This document shows, piece by piece, positions 47,342-55,797 of a stretch of DNA of 64,000 nucleotides. The notes beneath the pieces are model-generated. The model did no database searches, was not told the origin of the DNA, and worked only from the letters and a program-made list of their open reading frames with translations. This DNA comes from Polaribacter batillariae (GTDB taxonomy: Bacteria; Bacteroidota; Bacteroidia; Flavobacteriales; Flavobacteriaceae): positions 3,718,501-3,782,500 of the forward strand of contig NZ_CP071795.1 in NCBI RefSeq assembly GCF_017498485.1, given 5' to 3'. Positions within the stretch are counted from its first letter, which is position 1; the number at the start of each line of letters is the position of its first letter. A program made the position numbers and the translations under genes.

Positions 47342-49018
47342 ATGAAAAAACATTTACTTTTATTATTGTTGCTTTTTACTTTTTTAGCAAAAGCACAAAA
47401 TTCTGTAAAACCTACAGCAATTACTCAAATAGCAGGTACTTCCGAAAGTGCTTTAGGTTTGTCTTTGGAAGATCTTATTACAGGATCTGGTCTTAGTAGT
47501 GAGCCTACAACTGTTGCAGATTTCGCTACGACAACGCATGCAAATGCTTGGGCAGATAGTTGGGCAACAGGAAATGAAGGCTCGCCAAGTTATTTTGCAG
47601 ATACAGCTGACTACCCTGATGTAGTTTTTGAAATAAATTTAGGAGTTGCTTATAATTTGACTTCATTTGCATATTGGGGCTATCCTGTACTTCCTGCGAA
47701 CAATCCAAAAACGGTTGTTTTACAGTTTTCTACAGATGGAGGAGTCACTTACACGGCTACAGAAAATATTACTTTAGGGTCTTCTGTTGGGTCTGGAGAT
47801 CCCATTGCAATTCCTCATCAATCTGCATCTTGGGCTACACCAAGAAAGGCTAATTTTGTAAAACTAACAATAACAGATAATCACGGAGGTAGTAGAGTTG
47901 GTTTCGCTGAACTGCGTTTTGGAGGAGATGTAGCAGTTGCAGTACCAAATGACCCTTCGAATTTAGTAGCTACAGCAACTTCTGATTCTGAAATTACTGT
48001 AAGTTGGGATGATAATTCAGATAATGAAACAGGTTTTAAATTAGAGCGTAAAGAAGGTACAGGTGCTTATTCTGAAATCGCAACACCAGCAGCAGGCGTT
48101 ACAAGTTATAGTGATTCAGGTTTAAATCCTTCTACAATTTATTCATACAGAGTTAAAGCAACAAACGGAGATGGTGATTCAATTGGGAGTGCAGAAGGAG
48201 GAGGAGCAACCAAAGCTTCTAATGGAAGACCTACTATTTTAATAACGCCTACTTCTATTACGCAAGAAGCAGGCAATTCAGAAGGTTGTTGTGGATTGTC
48301 TGTTGGAGATATGATTGACGATTCAGGTTTATCTGTAACACCAACTGTAACAAATATAAATACGGTAACTCATTCAGGTAATTTTGGAGAAGGCAATGCT
48401 TTCGCGACAGCTACAGATCAAGCTGGAGGTTATTTTTCAGCATCAAATCCAGATCCAGTTTTTACATTAAGTTTAGGGAATAATTATAACGTATCATCTT
48501 TAGTTATTTGGGGATATCCTTTAGATCCAAGCGCAGAAGCTAAAAGTTTTAAGGTAGAATTTTCTACAGATGGAGGAACAACCTATGCAGAAGGTGTAGA
48601 AAACGTTACAAATTCGAGCTCTTTAGGAGGAAATAGTAATGCTGCCATTTTAACTTTTTCTAGTGTTAAAACAGCTAATTTTGTTAGAATTACTTTTACT
48701 GATAATCATGGTGGTGGTCGAGCAGCACTTGGTGAAGTTAAGTTTGTAGGTGCATTAAACGAGCCTTTATCTTTAGATTCTAATTCATTATCAAGAATTA
48801 AAGTATATCCTAACCCATCTAGTGATTATTTATTCGTATCTAATATTGAAGATGAAGGAGAGGCAATTATATATAATGTTTTTGGTAAAAAAATAAAAAG
48901 CTTTAAACTTTCCATAGGTATGGAAAAAATAAATATAAAAGATTTAAGTACTGGAATATATATGGTTTCATTAAATAATGCAGGTAAAAGTTTGATGAAA
49001 AAAATAATAAAAAAATAA
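47342..49018 (+). CDS. Secreted discoidin-FN3-discoidin protein with type IX sorting signal
   Basis: This 558-residue secreted protein has a signal peptide ending AKAQ. Two F5/8-type-C (discoidin)-like domains of similar sequence (about 20-200 and 300-465; FEINLGVAYNLTSFAYWGYP versus FTLSLGNNYNVSSLVIWGYP) flank a fibronectin type III domain (about 205-290; PSNLVATATSDSEITVSWDD). A type IX sorting domain ends it (IKVYPNPSSDYLFVSNI to MKKIIKK). No catalytic domain is present, so it is probably a surface glycan-binding protein. It diverges from the GH2 operon and precedes the GlcNAc catabolic operon. Two terminators follow it. Confidence 0.85.
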   Translation: MKKHLLLLLLLFTFLAKAQNSVKPTAITQIAGTSESALGLSLEDLITGSGLSSEPTTVADFATTTHANAWADSWATGNEGSPSYFADTADYPDVVFEINLGVAYNLTSFAYWGYPVLPANNPKTVVLQFSTDGGVTYTATENITLGSSVGSGDPIAIPHQSASWATPRKANFVKLTITDNHGGSRVGFAELRFGGDVAVAVPNDPSNLVATATSDSEITVSWDDNSDNETGFKLERKEGTGAYSEIATPAAGVTSYSDSGLNPSTIYSYRVKATNGDGDSIGSAEGGGATKASNGRPTILITPTSITQEAGNSEGCCGLSVGDMIDDSGLSVTPTVTNINTVTHSGNFGEGNAFATATDQAGGYFSASNPDPVFTLSLGNNYNVSSLVIWGYPLDPSAEAKSFKVEFSTDGGTTYAEGVENVTNSSSLGGNSNAAILTFSSVKTANFVRITFTDNHGGGRAALGEVKFVGALNEPLSLDSNSLSRIKVYPNPSSDYLFVSNIEDEGEAIIYNVFGKKIKSFKLSIGMEKINIKDLSTGIYMVSLNNAGKSLMKKIIKK

Positions 49019-49024
49019 TAATTG

Positions 49025-49085
49025 AAGTCATCTTGACTTTTTTATAGAAGAGTATTTAATCAGTAGATTGAATACTCTTTTTTTT
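49025..49085 (+). terminator. Two consecutive terminators after discoidin gene
   Basis: A short stem AAGTCA/TGACTT with a T-run (49025-49043) is followed by a stronger stem AAGAGTATT/AATACTCTT (49048-49079) and eight or more Ts. Together they isolate the downstream GlcNAc operon from read-through. Confidence 0.8.
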
Positions 49086-49237
49086 GCTTATAAAAAAGCA
49101 TGTTTATTTTTATGTTCAAAGACTAAGAATCTTTTTAAATAATTCAAAACTTAATGATTGTATCTCAAGGTTTTCATATTTATGAATCTTATTTAGAGTA
49201 AAATAGCATTAATAAGGAATGAGTATTTACTCTTTAG

Positions 49238-49333
49238 CTATTTGGTAAAAAGGCTTAATTATATACCAAAAAGAATGATTTTTATACCAAAAAGTGGTCA
49301 ATATTAAGAAAATTGCGTTGAATTTAAATTCAA
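49238..49333. promoter_or_regulatory. Candidate operator cluster of the GlcNAc operon
   Basis: In the 333-bp gap before the permease gene, TATACCAAAAAG occurs at 49262-49273 and 49283-49294, exactly 21 bp apart (two helical turns). A 10/12 inverted version (TTTACCAAATAG on the minus strand) lies at 49238-49249. A 16-bp perfect palindrome TTGAATTTAAATTCAA lies at 49318-49333, 19 bp before the ATG. This is the pattern of a repressor or activator site array; the regulator is not identified. Confidence 0.5.
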
Positions 49334-49351
49334 TTAAATAATACTAACATT

Positions 49352-50656
49352 ATGCAACAAAAAAACAACACGACAGCAATTGTAATTATTGCAGGACTAT
49401 TTTTCATATTTGGGTTTGTAACGTGGATTAATGGTGCTTTAATTCCTTTTATGAAAACCATCAACGAGTTAACAGAATCGCAATCTTATTTAGTGGCGAC
49501 AGCCTCTTATATTTCGTTTGTTGTAATGGCATTGCCAGCTTCCTATATTTTAGGTAAAATAGGGTATAAAAAAGGGATGTCTTTAGGGCTAATTATTATG
49601 GCCATTGGAGCTTTGGTATTTATACCAGCAGCAGAAGCAAGAACCTATTGGGTTTTTTTAGCAGGAATTTTTATTCAAGGAATAGGAATGACCATTTTAC
49701 AAACCGCAGCCAATCCGTACATTACCATTTTGGGTCCAATAGAGAGTGGCGCCAAGCGAATTGCCATTATGGGAATAGCAAACAAAGTTGCAGGAGCATT
49801 AGGATCTTTAATTTTTGGAGCTTTATTGTTATCAGGAATCGATGAAACAAAAGAAAAATTAGCAGGCGCAACTTTAGAAGAAAAAAATGTGTTGTTAGAT
49901 ACCATGGCAGATAGCGTATTTATGCCTTATGTTGTAATGGCAATCGCCTTATTTTTATTAGGAATTTTAATAAGAAAAGCACCATTACCACAAGTAGAAG
50001 CCGCAGAAGAACCCGTTTTAGAAGAAGGGAAAACCGCCAAAACAAGCATTTTTCAATTCCCTAATTTATGGTTAGGAGTAATTGCTTTATTCGTTTATGT
50101 AGGTGCAGAAGTTATTGCAGGAGATACCATTATCGCTTACGGAATTTCCTTAGGATTTACAGGAGAAGAAGCAAAATTCTTTACCACCTATACCTTAATG
50201 GCAATGGTGGCAACCTATGCCTTAGGCGTTCTCTTAATTCCTAAATATGTAAAACAAAAAACAGCTTTAATCGCCAGTGCCGTTTTAGGAATTGTATTTA
50301 GTTTTTGCATATTAAGTACCACAGGTTTTACCTCAGTACTATTTGTTGCGGCTTTAGGGATTGCAAACGCTTTGGTTTGGCCAGCCATTTGGCCCCTAAC
50401 TTTAGATGGTTTAGGAAAATTCACCAAAACAGGTTCTGCATTGTTAATTATGGCCATTTCAGGAGGGGCAATCATTCCGCCTTTGTATGGAAGAATTGTA
50501 GATGCCAACAAACACGAACTTATAGCCAATGGAATACAAGAAGCAGAGGCCATTGCAACAGCATCTACAGAAAGCTATTGGATTTTAATTCCTTGCTATG
50601 CAATTATCCTATTCTTTGCAATATGGGGTCATAAAATAAAAAATTGGAGTAAATAA
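49352..50656 (+). CDS. nagP: FucP/NagP-family sugar MFS permease
   Basis: This 434-residue inner-membrane transporter has twelve predicted membrane segments. It begins with a short polar N-terminus then LFFIFGFVTWINGALIPFM, the signature of the FucP/glucose-galactose/NagP MFS group, and carries GIGMTILQTAANPYI typical of that group. It is likely to import N-acetylglucosamine (or a related sugar) by proton symport, because it is followed 35 bp downstream by nagB and then a GlcNAc kinase. It replaces a PTS route: import is non-phosphorylating and a kinase follows. The exact sugar is inferred from the operon. Confidence 0.85.
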   Translation: MQQKNNTTAIVIIAGLFFIFGFVTWINGALIPFMKTINELTESQSYLVATASYISFVVMALPASYILGKIGYKKGMSLGLIIMAIGALVFIPAAEARTYWVFLAGIFIQGIGMTILQTAANPYITILGPIESGAKRIAIMGIANKVAGALGSLIFGALLLSGIDETKEKLAGATLEEKNVLLDTMADSVFMPYVVMAIALFLLGILIRKAPLPQVEAAEEPVLEEGKTAKTSIFQFPNLWLGVIALFVYVGAEVIAGDTIIAYGISLGFTGEEAKFFTTYTLMAMVATYALGVLLIPKYVKQKTALIASAVLGIVFSFCILSTTGFTSVLFVAALGIANALVWPAIWPLTLDGLGKFTKTGSALLIMAISGGAIIPPLYGRIVDANKHELIANGIQEAEAIATASTESYWILIPCYAIILFFAIWGHKIKNWSK

Positions 50657-50691
50657 TCGAGATTAATTTTAATATAGAGAAGCAATACATC

Positions 50692-52620
50692 ATGTTAAAA
50701 AGTAAAATAGACAAAGCCACCGGATTCGAGAAAAGATTCGAGAATATTGGAACTGTAGTTTTCGAAGATTCAAGAGAAGCATCAGCACAAGTTGCAAAAG
50801 AAATTGCAGATTTAATTAAAGTAAAGCAGTCGCAAAAACAACCTTGTATTTTGGGGTTAGCAACAGGTTCTTCTCCCAAAGGCTTGTATGCAGAACTGGT
50901 TCGTTTACATAAAGAAGAAGGCTTAAGTTTTAAGAACGTAATTTCTTTTAATTTAGATGAATATTACCCAATGGAACCCGACTCTGTAAATAGTTACGTG
51001 CGTTTTATGCAAGAACAACTGTTCAATCATGTCGATATTTTACCAGAGAATTACCACATTCCAGATGGCACCTTGTCAAAAGAAGAAATTCGAGATTATT
51101 GCGACCAATATGAAGCAAAGATAGAAGCTTTAGGTGGTATCGATTTACAGATTTTAGGAATTGGAGGCAATGGGCACATTGGTTTTAACGAATCTGGTTC
51201 TCTTCAAAATTCAAAAACACGTTTAGTTGCTTTAGACCATATCACAAGAGTGGCTGCAAGTGGCGATTTTTCTGGATTAGAAAACACGCCAAGAACGGCA
51301 ATTACATTGGGAGTAAAAAAAATTATGGAAGCCAAAAGAGTTATTTTATTGGCTTGGGGAGAAAGAAAATCGAACATCATAAAAGCTTCAGTAGAAGACG
51401 AAGTAACCAGTTTGGTACCTGCATCGTATTTACAAGAACATAGAAATGCCACGTTTGTATTAGACAAAGCAGCAGCATCTAAACTCACAAGAATCAATAC
51501 GCCTTGGTTGGTAGAAAAAATTGTTTGGACAGATCATTTAATTCGAAAAGCAGTATTAAGTTTGGCTTTAAACTTAAAAAAGCCCATTTTAATGCTAACA
51601 GATGCCGATTATATCGAAAACGGAATGAGTGATTTGTTGGCAGATTCTGGCCCCGCTTACGACATTAACATTAAAATATTCAATAAATTACAAAACACCA
51701 TTACAGGTTGGCCTGGAGGAAAGCCCAATGCAGACGATAGTAAACGACCAGAAAGAGCAGAACCGACCAAGAAACGAGTGTTAATTTTTAGTCCACACCC
51801 AGATGATGATATCATTAGTATGGGAGGAACTTTTAAAAGATTGCACGAACAAGGTCACGAAGTACATGTAGGATATCAAACTTCAGGAAATATTGCAGTA
51901 GCAGATGATGAAGCATTGCGTTTTGCAAGTTTTGTATGCGATTATAACGAGAAATTTGGCATCGACAATACAGAAGCAACAAAAATTTATAAAAAAGCAG
52001 TTAAATTTTTAAAGAACAAAAAGTCGAGTGAAATAGATACCCCAGAAGTAAGGTACATTAAAGGCTTAATTAGAAAAGGCGAAGCCAGAGCCACTTGCCA
52101 TTTTGTAGGTTTACCAGATGCTCAAATTCATTTTATGAACCTGCCGTTTTATGAGACAGGTGCCATAAAAAAGAATCCAATAGGAGTTGGCGATGTAGAA
52201 ATAACCAAAGATCTAATAGAAAAAATAAAACCACACCAAATTTATGCAGCAGGCGATTTGGCAGACCCACATGGAACGCATAAAGTTTGTTTAGATGCTA
52301 TTTTTGCAGCGGTAAAAGAATTAAAGCCAAAGAAATTTATGGAAGATTGTTGGGTTTGGTTGTACAGAGGCGCTTGGCAAGAATGGGGTATAGATGAGAT
52401 AGAAATGGCAGTTCCAATGGGTCCAGACCAGGTATTGGAAAAGCGAAAAGGAATTTTTAAACATCAATCACAAAAAGATGGTGTTGTTTTTCAAGGCTCA
52501 GATAGTAGAGAGTTTTGGCAACGAGCAGAAGATAGAAACAGAGAAACCGCAGAGTTATACGATAAATTAGGCCTGTCTCATTACGCAGCAATGGAAGCAT
52601 TTGTAAGGTGGCATTATTAG
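50692..52620 (+). CDS. nagB: Glucosamine-6-phosphate deaminase fused to PIG-L/LmbE domain
   Basis: This 642-residue two-domain protein starts with NagB (about 1-265: LGLATGSSPKGLYAELVRL, VISFNLDEYYPM, ILGIGGNGHIGFNESGS), which converts glucosamine-6-phosphate to fructose-6-phosphate and ammonia. From about residue 355 a PIG-L/LmbE-type deacetylase domain follows with the zinc motif SPHPDDDIISMGG (H369, D371, D372) and a downstream histidine in LADPHGTHKVC. PIG-L enzymes deacetylate GlcNAc derivatives, and no nagA is in this window, so the second domain may deacetylate GlcNAc-6-phosphate. Such fusions are known in Bacteroidota. It lies between the permease and the kinase. The deaminase call is firm; the deacetylase role is inferred. 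Confidence 0.92.
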   Translation: MLKSKIDKATGFEKRFENIGTVVFEDSREASAQVAKEIADLIKVKQSQKQPCILGLATGSSPKGLYAELVRLHKEEGLSFKNVISFNLDEYYPMEPDSVNSYVRFMQEQLFNHVDILPENYHIPDGTLSKEEIRDYCDQYEAKIEALGGIDLQILGIGGNGHIGFNESGSLQNSKTRLVALDHITRVAASGDFSGLENTPRTAITLGVKKIMEAKRVILLAWGERKSNIIKASVEDEVTSLVPASYLQEHRNATFVLDKAAASKLTRINTPWLVEKIVWTDHLIRKAVLSLALNLKKPILMLTDADYIENGMSDLLADSGPAYDINIKIFNKLQNTITGWPGGKPNADDSKRPERAEPTKKRVLIFSPHPDDDIISMGGTFKRLHEQGHEVHVGYQTSGNIAVADDEALRFASFVCDYNEKFGIDNTEATKIYKKAVKFLKNKKSSEIDTPEVRYIKGLIRKGEARATCHFVGLPDAQIHFMNLPFYETGAIKKNPIGVGDVEITKDLIEKIKPHQIYAAGDLADPHGTHKVCLDAIFAAVKELKPKKFMEDCWVWLYRGAWQEWGIDEIEMAVPMGPDQVLEKRKGIFKHQSQKDGVVFQGSDSREFWQRAEDRNRETAELYDKLGLSHYAAMEAFVRWHY

Positions 52621-52656
52621 TAAATTAAAACATAACATTTTATAAGAAATATTTTA

Positions 52657-52995
52657 ATGATGGATAAAGAAGTTTCTAAGAATGAATTGACTCTTTTTAA
52701 ACTTAAAAAAATAGAACTTATAAATAATATTGGTATTTATGAGCGATTCGTTAATTGGGTAATTGGTGAATTTGATTTATTTCTTAAAAATGAATCAAAA
52801 AAACTTGAAGTATATTTCCCAAATGGGCAATTCTATATAGGAAATTTCGAAGATGATAAAAACGAACTAAATATTAAAATATTAGTTGAAGGAAAATCAA
52901 GTTTAGTGTGTAAAAAAATAATGTTACAACTTGAGAATATTTATCAGCATGTTTTATTATTTAATAAAAATAAAACAAATGATAATAATAGCTGA
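52657..52995 (+). CDS. Small protein of unknown function in GlcNAc operon
   Basis: This 112-residue protein has no signal peptide or membrane segment. It is Lys/Asn/Glu-rich with a predicted helix at the N-terminus (TLFKLKKIELINNIGIYERF) and beta-like segments (KLEVYFPNGQFYIGNFEDD). I do not recognise a family. It lies 36 bp after nagB and its last 17 bp overlap the start of the GlcNAc kinase gene, so translation is probably coupled. It could be a small regulator or partner; nothing in the sequence decides this. Confidence 0.55.
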   Translation: MMDKEVSKNELTLFKLKKIELINNIGIYERFVNWVIGEFDLFLKNESKKLEVYFPNGQFYIGNFEDDKNELNIKILVEGKSSLVCKKIMLQLENIYQHVLLFNKNKTNDNNS

Positions 52996-53830
52996 TAGTG
53001 GTTCTACAAAGTGCGATTGGGCTGTAGTCGATGGAAAAAAAGAAGTACTTAAAATAAGAACAGCAGGTATAAATCCAAGACTTATTTCAGAAACAGAAAT
53101 TAATAACATTATTAATGGAAGTAACGAATTGGAATTTATAAAAGATAAAATCTACGAAGTTTGTTTTTACGGAGCTGGTTGTGCATCTGAAAAATCTAAA
53201 AATAGTATTAAAAGTATCTTAAAAAAGTATTTTAATAATGCAAAAAACGTACTTGTTAAAGAAGATTTAAGTGCGGCAGTTTTTGGAACTACAACAGAAG
53301 CTGGTGTTGTATGTATATTAGGAACAGGTTCTAATTGCTGTTATTTTGATGGAAAAGAGATTCACGTAAAACAAGCTTCTTTAGGATATTCTGTTATGGA
53401 TGAAGGAAGTGGTAACTATTTTGGAAAAAAATTATTAAATGCATATTTTTATAATAAAATGCCTTTAGAATTACATGAGAAATTTAAAAAAAGCTTTGAT
53501 TTATCTTTAGAATCTGTTTTAAAAGGGCTTTATGAGAATGAAAATCCGAGTGCTTTTTTAGCTAGTTTTGCTAGTTTCTTAATTAAAAATAAATCTGAAC
53601 CCTACATTATGGATATTATAAGAAAGGGAATAAAAGAACTGTTTTCTAACCTTATAATGTGTTATAAGGAAGAACTAAAAACAAAGAGATTGTATTTTGT
53701 AGGTTCTATCGCTTATTATTTACAAGTTGAAATTATAGAAGAAGCAAAGAATAGGAATATTTCTGTTAGATCTTTTGTAAGAAGACCAATAGACAACATT
53801 ATTGAAAATATGAAAACAATCGATTCTTAA
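52979..53830 (+). CDS. N-acetylglucosamine kinase (BadF/BcrA ATPase family)
   Basis: This 283-residue sugar kinase has an actin-like ATPase fold. The phosphate-1 loop is at the very start (MIIIADSGSTKCDWAVVDG), followed by the catalytic VKEDLSAAVFGTT and VCILGTGSNCCYFDG, the LGYSVMDEGSGNYFGKKLL segment, and a C-terminal FVGSIAYYLQ. This pattern matches the BadF/BcrA-type GlcNAc kinases of Bacteroidota. The start is the ATG at 52979, since upstream codons belong to the overlapping small ORF. It would phosphorylate imported GlcNAc to GlcNAc-6-phosphate, feeding the NagB/PIG-L protein encoded upstream. Confidence 0.88.
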   Translation: MIIIADSGSTKCDWAVVDGKKEVLKIRTAGINPRLISETEINNIINGSNELEFIKDKIYEVCFYGAGCASEKSKNSIKSILKKYFNNAKNVLVKEDLSAAVFGTTTEAGVVCILGTGSNCCYFDGKEIHVKQASLGYSVMDEGSGNYFGKKLLNAYFYNKMPLELHEKFKKSFDLSLESVLKGLYENENPSAFLASFASFLIKNKSEPYIMDIIRKGIKELFSNLIMCYKEELKTKRLYFVGSIAYYLQVEIIEEAKNRNISVRSFVRRPIDNIIENMKTIDS

Positions 53831-53874
53831 TATTTTTTGCTTATGAGTTGGAATGTCTAGTTGAAAGAATTTTT

Positions 53875-54075
53875 TCAGGACACTTTCCCAGCAAGTTCTT
53901 GGGTTTCTTTATTTTTAAATTTATCACTTTTGTTTTTAGGATTAATAATTAAATATTTTAACTCTCTATTGTGTTTGGTTTTACCATTTTCATCAAGAAT
54001 TGTTCCTTTATAATATTCTATGAAAAGACTATATTTACCTGTAGATAATTTTTTCTTTTTTAGTGCAACTTTCAT
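53875..54075 (-). pseudogene. Truncated tyrosine integrase, N-terminal arm-binding part
   Basis: The 66-codon frame starts MKVALKKKKLSTGKYSLFIE and continues ELKYLIINPKNKSDKFKNKE, which matches the N-terminal arm-type DNA-binding domain of Bacteroidota tyrosine recombinases. It then stops after about 66 residues, so the core-binding and catalytic domains are missing. It is probably the remnant of an integrative element that was once inserted between the GlcNAc operon and mnmE. Confidence 0.65.
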
Positions 54076-54078
54076 TTA

Positions 54079-54132
54079 AGGTGTAATTTACTGCACCTTA
54101 GAAATTGATACATAGAATTGAGGTGTAATTTA
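54079..54132. repeat. 12-bp direct repeats next to integrase stub
   Basis: AGGTGTAATTTA occurs at 54079-54090 and 54121-54132, just upstream of the integrase start. The first copy also forms a hairpin with GCACCTT (54093-54099). Arm-type or core sites near an integrase gene would look like this, but so could chance repetition. Confidence 0.35.
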
Positions 54133-54248
54133 GATTCCATAAAGATACTAAAATAAGTATAACAAAGGAAAATAGAAATCAACTATCTTTCTTTAAATCA
54201 TTGTTTTTATTGACTTTTTATTCCTTTAGCTTCTTTTGTTTTTCTTTA

Positions 54249-55643
54249 TTACTTCCCGATACAAAAATTCCCAAAAATATGCCCTAAAATATCTTTATCT
54301 ACATCATACTCACCAGTAATATTGCCAAGATGGCGCAAGCATTCGCGAATATCAATAGAAAATAAATCTGTTGATATTTCAAGATCAATGCCTTGTTTTA
54401 CAGATGTAATTGCTTCCAAAGCATTATTCAGCGCTTCAAAATGACGAGAATTGGTAACAATCGTTTCGTTATTACTTAAAGCCCCAATATTAACTAGAGA
54501 AGTCAACTCTGCTTTTAGTTTATCAATACCTGTTTTATTTTTTGCAGACAAAGGAATTAGATTTTCGATTTCGGTAGATAGAGTAGTGGCTTCATCATTC
54601 GAAAGTGTGTCTATTTTATTAGCAACTACTAATAAACGTTTATTTGGGAAGCGTTTTTTTATGTTTTTAATTTCAGCTTTAAACTCGAAACTTTTTACTT
54701 TAAATTTTTCTGAATTGATAAGAAAGATAATTAACTGGGCATTTTCTGCCTTTTCGTAGGTTTTTTTAATCCCGATGTTTTCTACAACATCTAAAGTTTC
54801 TCTAATTCCTGCAGTATCGATAAAACGAAAAGCCACGCCATTAATAATTATTTCGTCTTCGATAGCATCTCTAGTGGTTCCTGCAATGTCGGAAACAATC
54901 GCTTTTTCTTCGTTTAATAAGGCATTTAAAAGAGTCGATTTTCCAACATTTGGTTCGCCAATAATAGCCACAGGAATTCCGTTTTTTATAGCGTTTCCAA
55001 AGGCAAAAGAATCAATTAATCGTTTTAAAACAAAGGTTATTTTTGTTACCAATTCTTTAAATTTTGTTCTATCGGCGAATTCTACATCTTCTCCAGAAAA
55101 ATCGAGTTCTAATTCAATTAAAGCTGCAAAATCTAACAATTGGGCACGTAAGTCTTTTAATTCGTTGGTAATTCCACCACGCATTTGCTGAATCGCCATT
55201 TTATGGCTTGCTTCGGAATTTGAAGCAATCACATCTGCAACAGCTTCCGCTTGCGATAAATCCATTTTTCCGTTTAAAAATGCACGCATGGTAAACTCTC
55301 CGTTATCTGCCATTCTACACCCTTTTTGTAAAAAAAGTTGAATGATTTCTTGTTGAATAAAACTAGAACCATGGCAAGAAATTTCGACCACATTTTCGCC
55401 AGTATAAGAATTCGGATTTTTAAAAATAGACACTAAAACTTCATCAATTATAACGTCGTTGTTAATAATATGCCCTAGATGAATGGTGTGTGTTTTTTGA
55501 TTTTTAAGAGATTTGCCTTTTTTTATAGACCTAAAATATGCATCTACAATTTCGATGGATTTTTCTCCAGAAAGCCGAATTACGGAAATGGCACCAACTC
55601 CAGAAGGAGTTGCCAAAGCGATAATGGTGTCTTGTTGTGTCAT
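54249..55643 (-). CDS. mnmE: tRNA modification GTPase MnmE
   Basis: MnmE forms, with MnmG, the 5-carboxymethylaminomethyl group on wobble uridine 34 of several tRNAs. The 464-residue protein has the N-terminal formyl-THF-binding domain (DTIIALATPSGVGAISVIR), the helical domain, the inserted G domain (GEPNVGKSTLLNALL, DIAGTTRD, DTAGIRET, NKID) and the C-terminal FCIGK with the essential cysteine. The start at the ATG at 55641-55643 is chosen over a frame seven codons longer because MTQQDTI begins the conserved sequence. A single-gene unit. Confidence 0.96.
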   Translation of the reverse strand: MTQQDTIIALATPSGVGAISVIRLSGEKSIEIVDAYFRSIKKGKSLKNQKTHTIHLGHIINNDVIIDEVLVSIFKNPNSYTGENVVEISCHGSSFIQQEIIQLFLQKGCRMADNGEFTMRAFLNGKMDLSQAEAVADVIASNSEASHKMAIQQMRGGITNELKDLRAQLLDFAALIELELDFSGEDVEFADRTKFKELVTKITFVLKRLIDSFAFGNAIKNGIPVAIIGEPNVGKSTLLNALLNEEKAIVSDIAGTTRDAIEDEIIINGVAFRFIDTAGIRETLDVVENIGIKKTYEKAENAQLIIFLINSEKFKVKSFEFKAEIKNIKKRFPNKRLLVVANKIDTLSNDEATTLSTEIENLIPLSAKNKTGIDKLKAELTSLVNIGALSNNETIVTNSRHFEALNNALEAITSVKQGIDLEISTDLFSIDIRECLRHLGNITGEYDVDKDILGHIFGNFCIGK

Positions 55644-55680
55644 GCTACAAAAATACACAAACATTTTTTCAGAAAAATAA

Positions 55681-55711
55681 AAAGCCTATCACAATTTGCG
55701 ATAGACTTTTC
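55681..55711 (-). terminator. Terminator downstream of mscS
   Basis: AAAGCCTATC and GATAGACTTT pair with one mismatch around ACAATTTGC, and on the minus strand the stem is followed by TTTTTATTTT. It lies about 90 bp after the mscS stop and just upstream of mnmE. Confidence 0.7.
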
Positions 55712-55797
55712 AAGCAATTCAATGAGGGGGAATCATTGCAAAAATTATGAATGATAAGAATTTTTTTTAATTTATCTCGTAATTTTTTTAGTATCAA

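Noticed and set aside
53831..54248. Search for a tRNA gene as an attachment site near the integrase stub
   Set aside because: No cloverleaf or T-loop-like sequence was found here.
54775..55191. 138-codon plus-strand ORF opposite mnmE
   Set aside because: It lies entirely antisense to the MnmE G domain and helical domain and shows no recognisable protein features.
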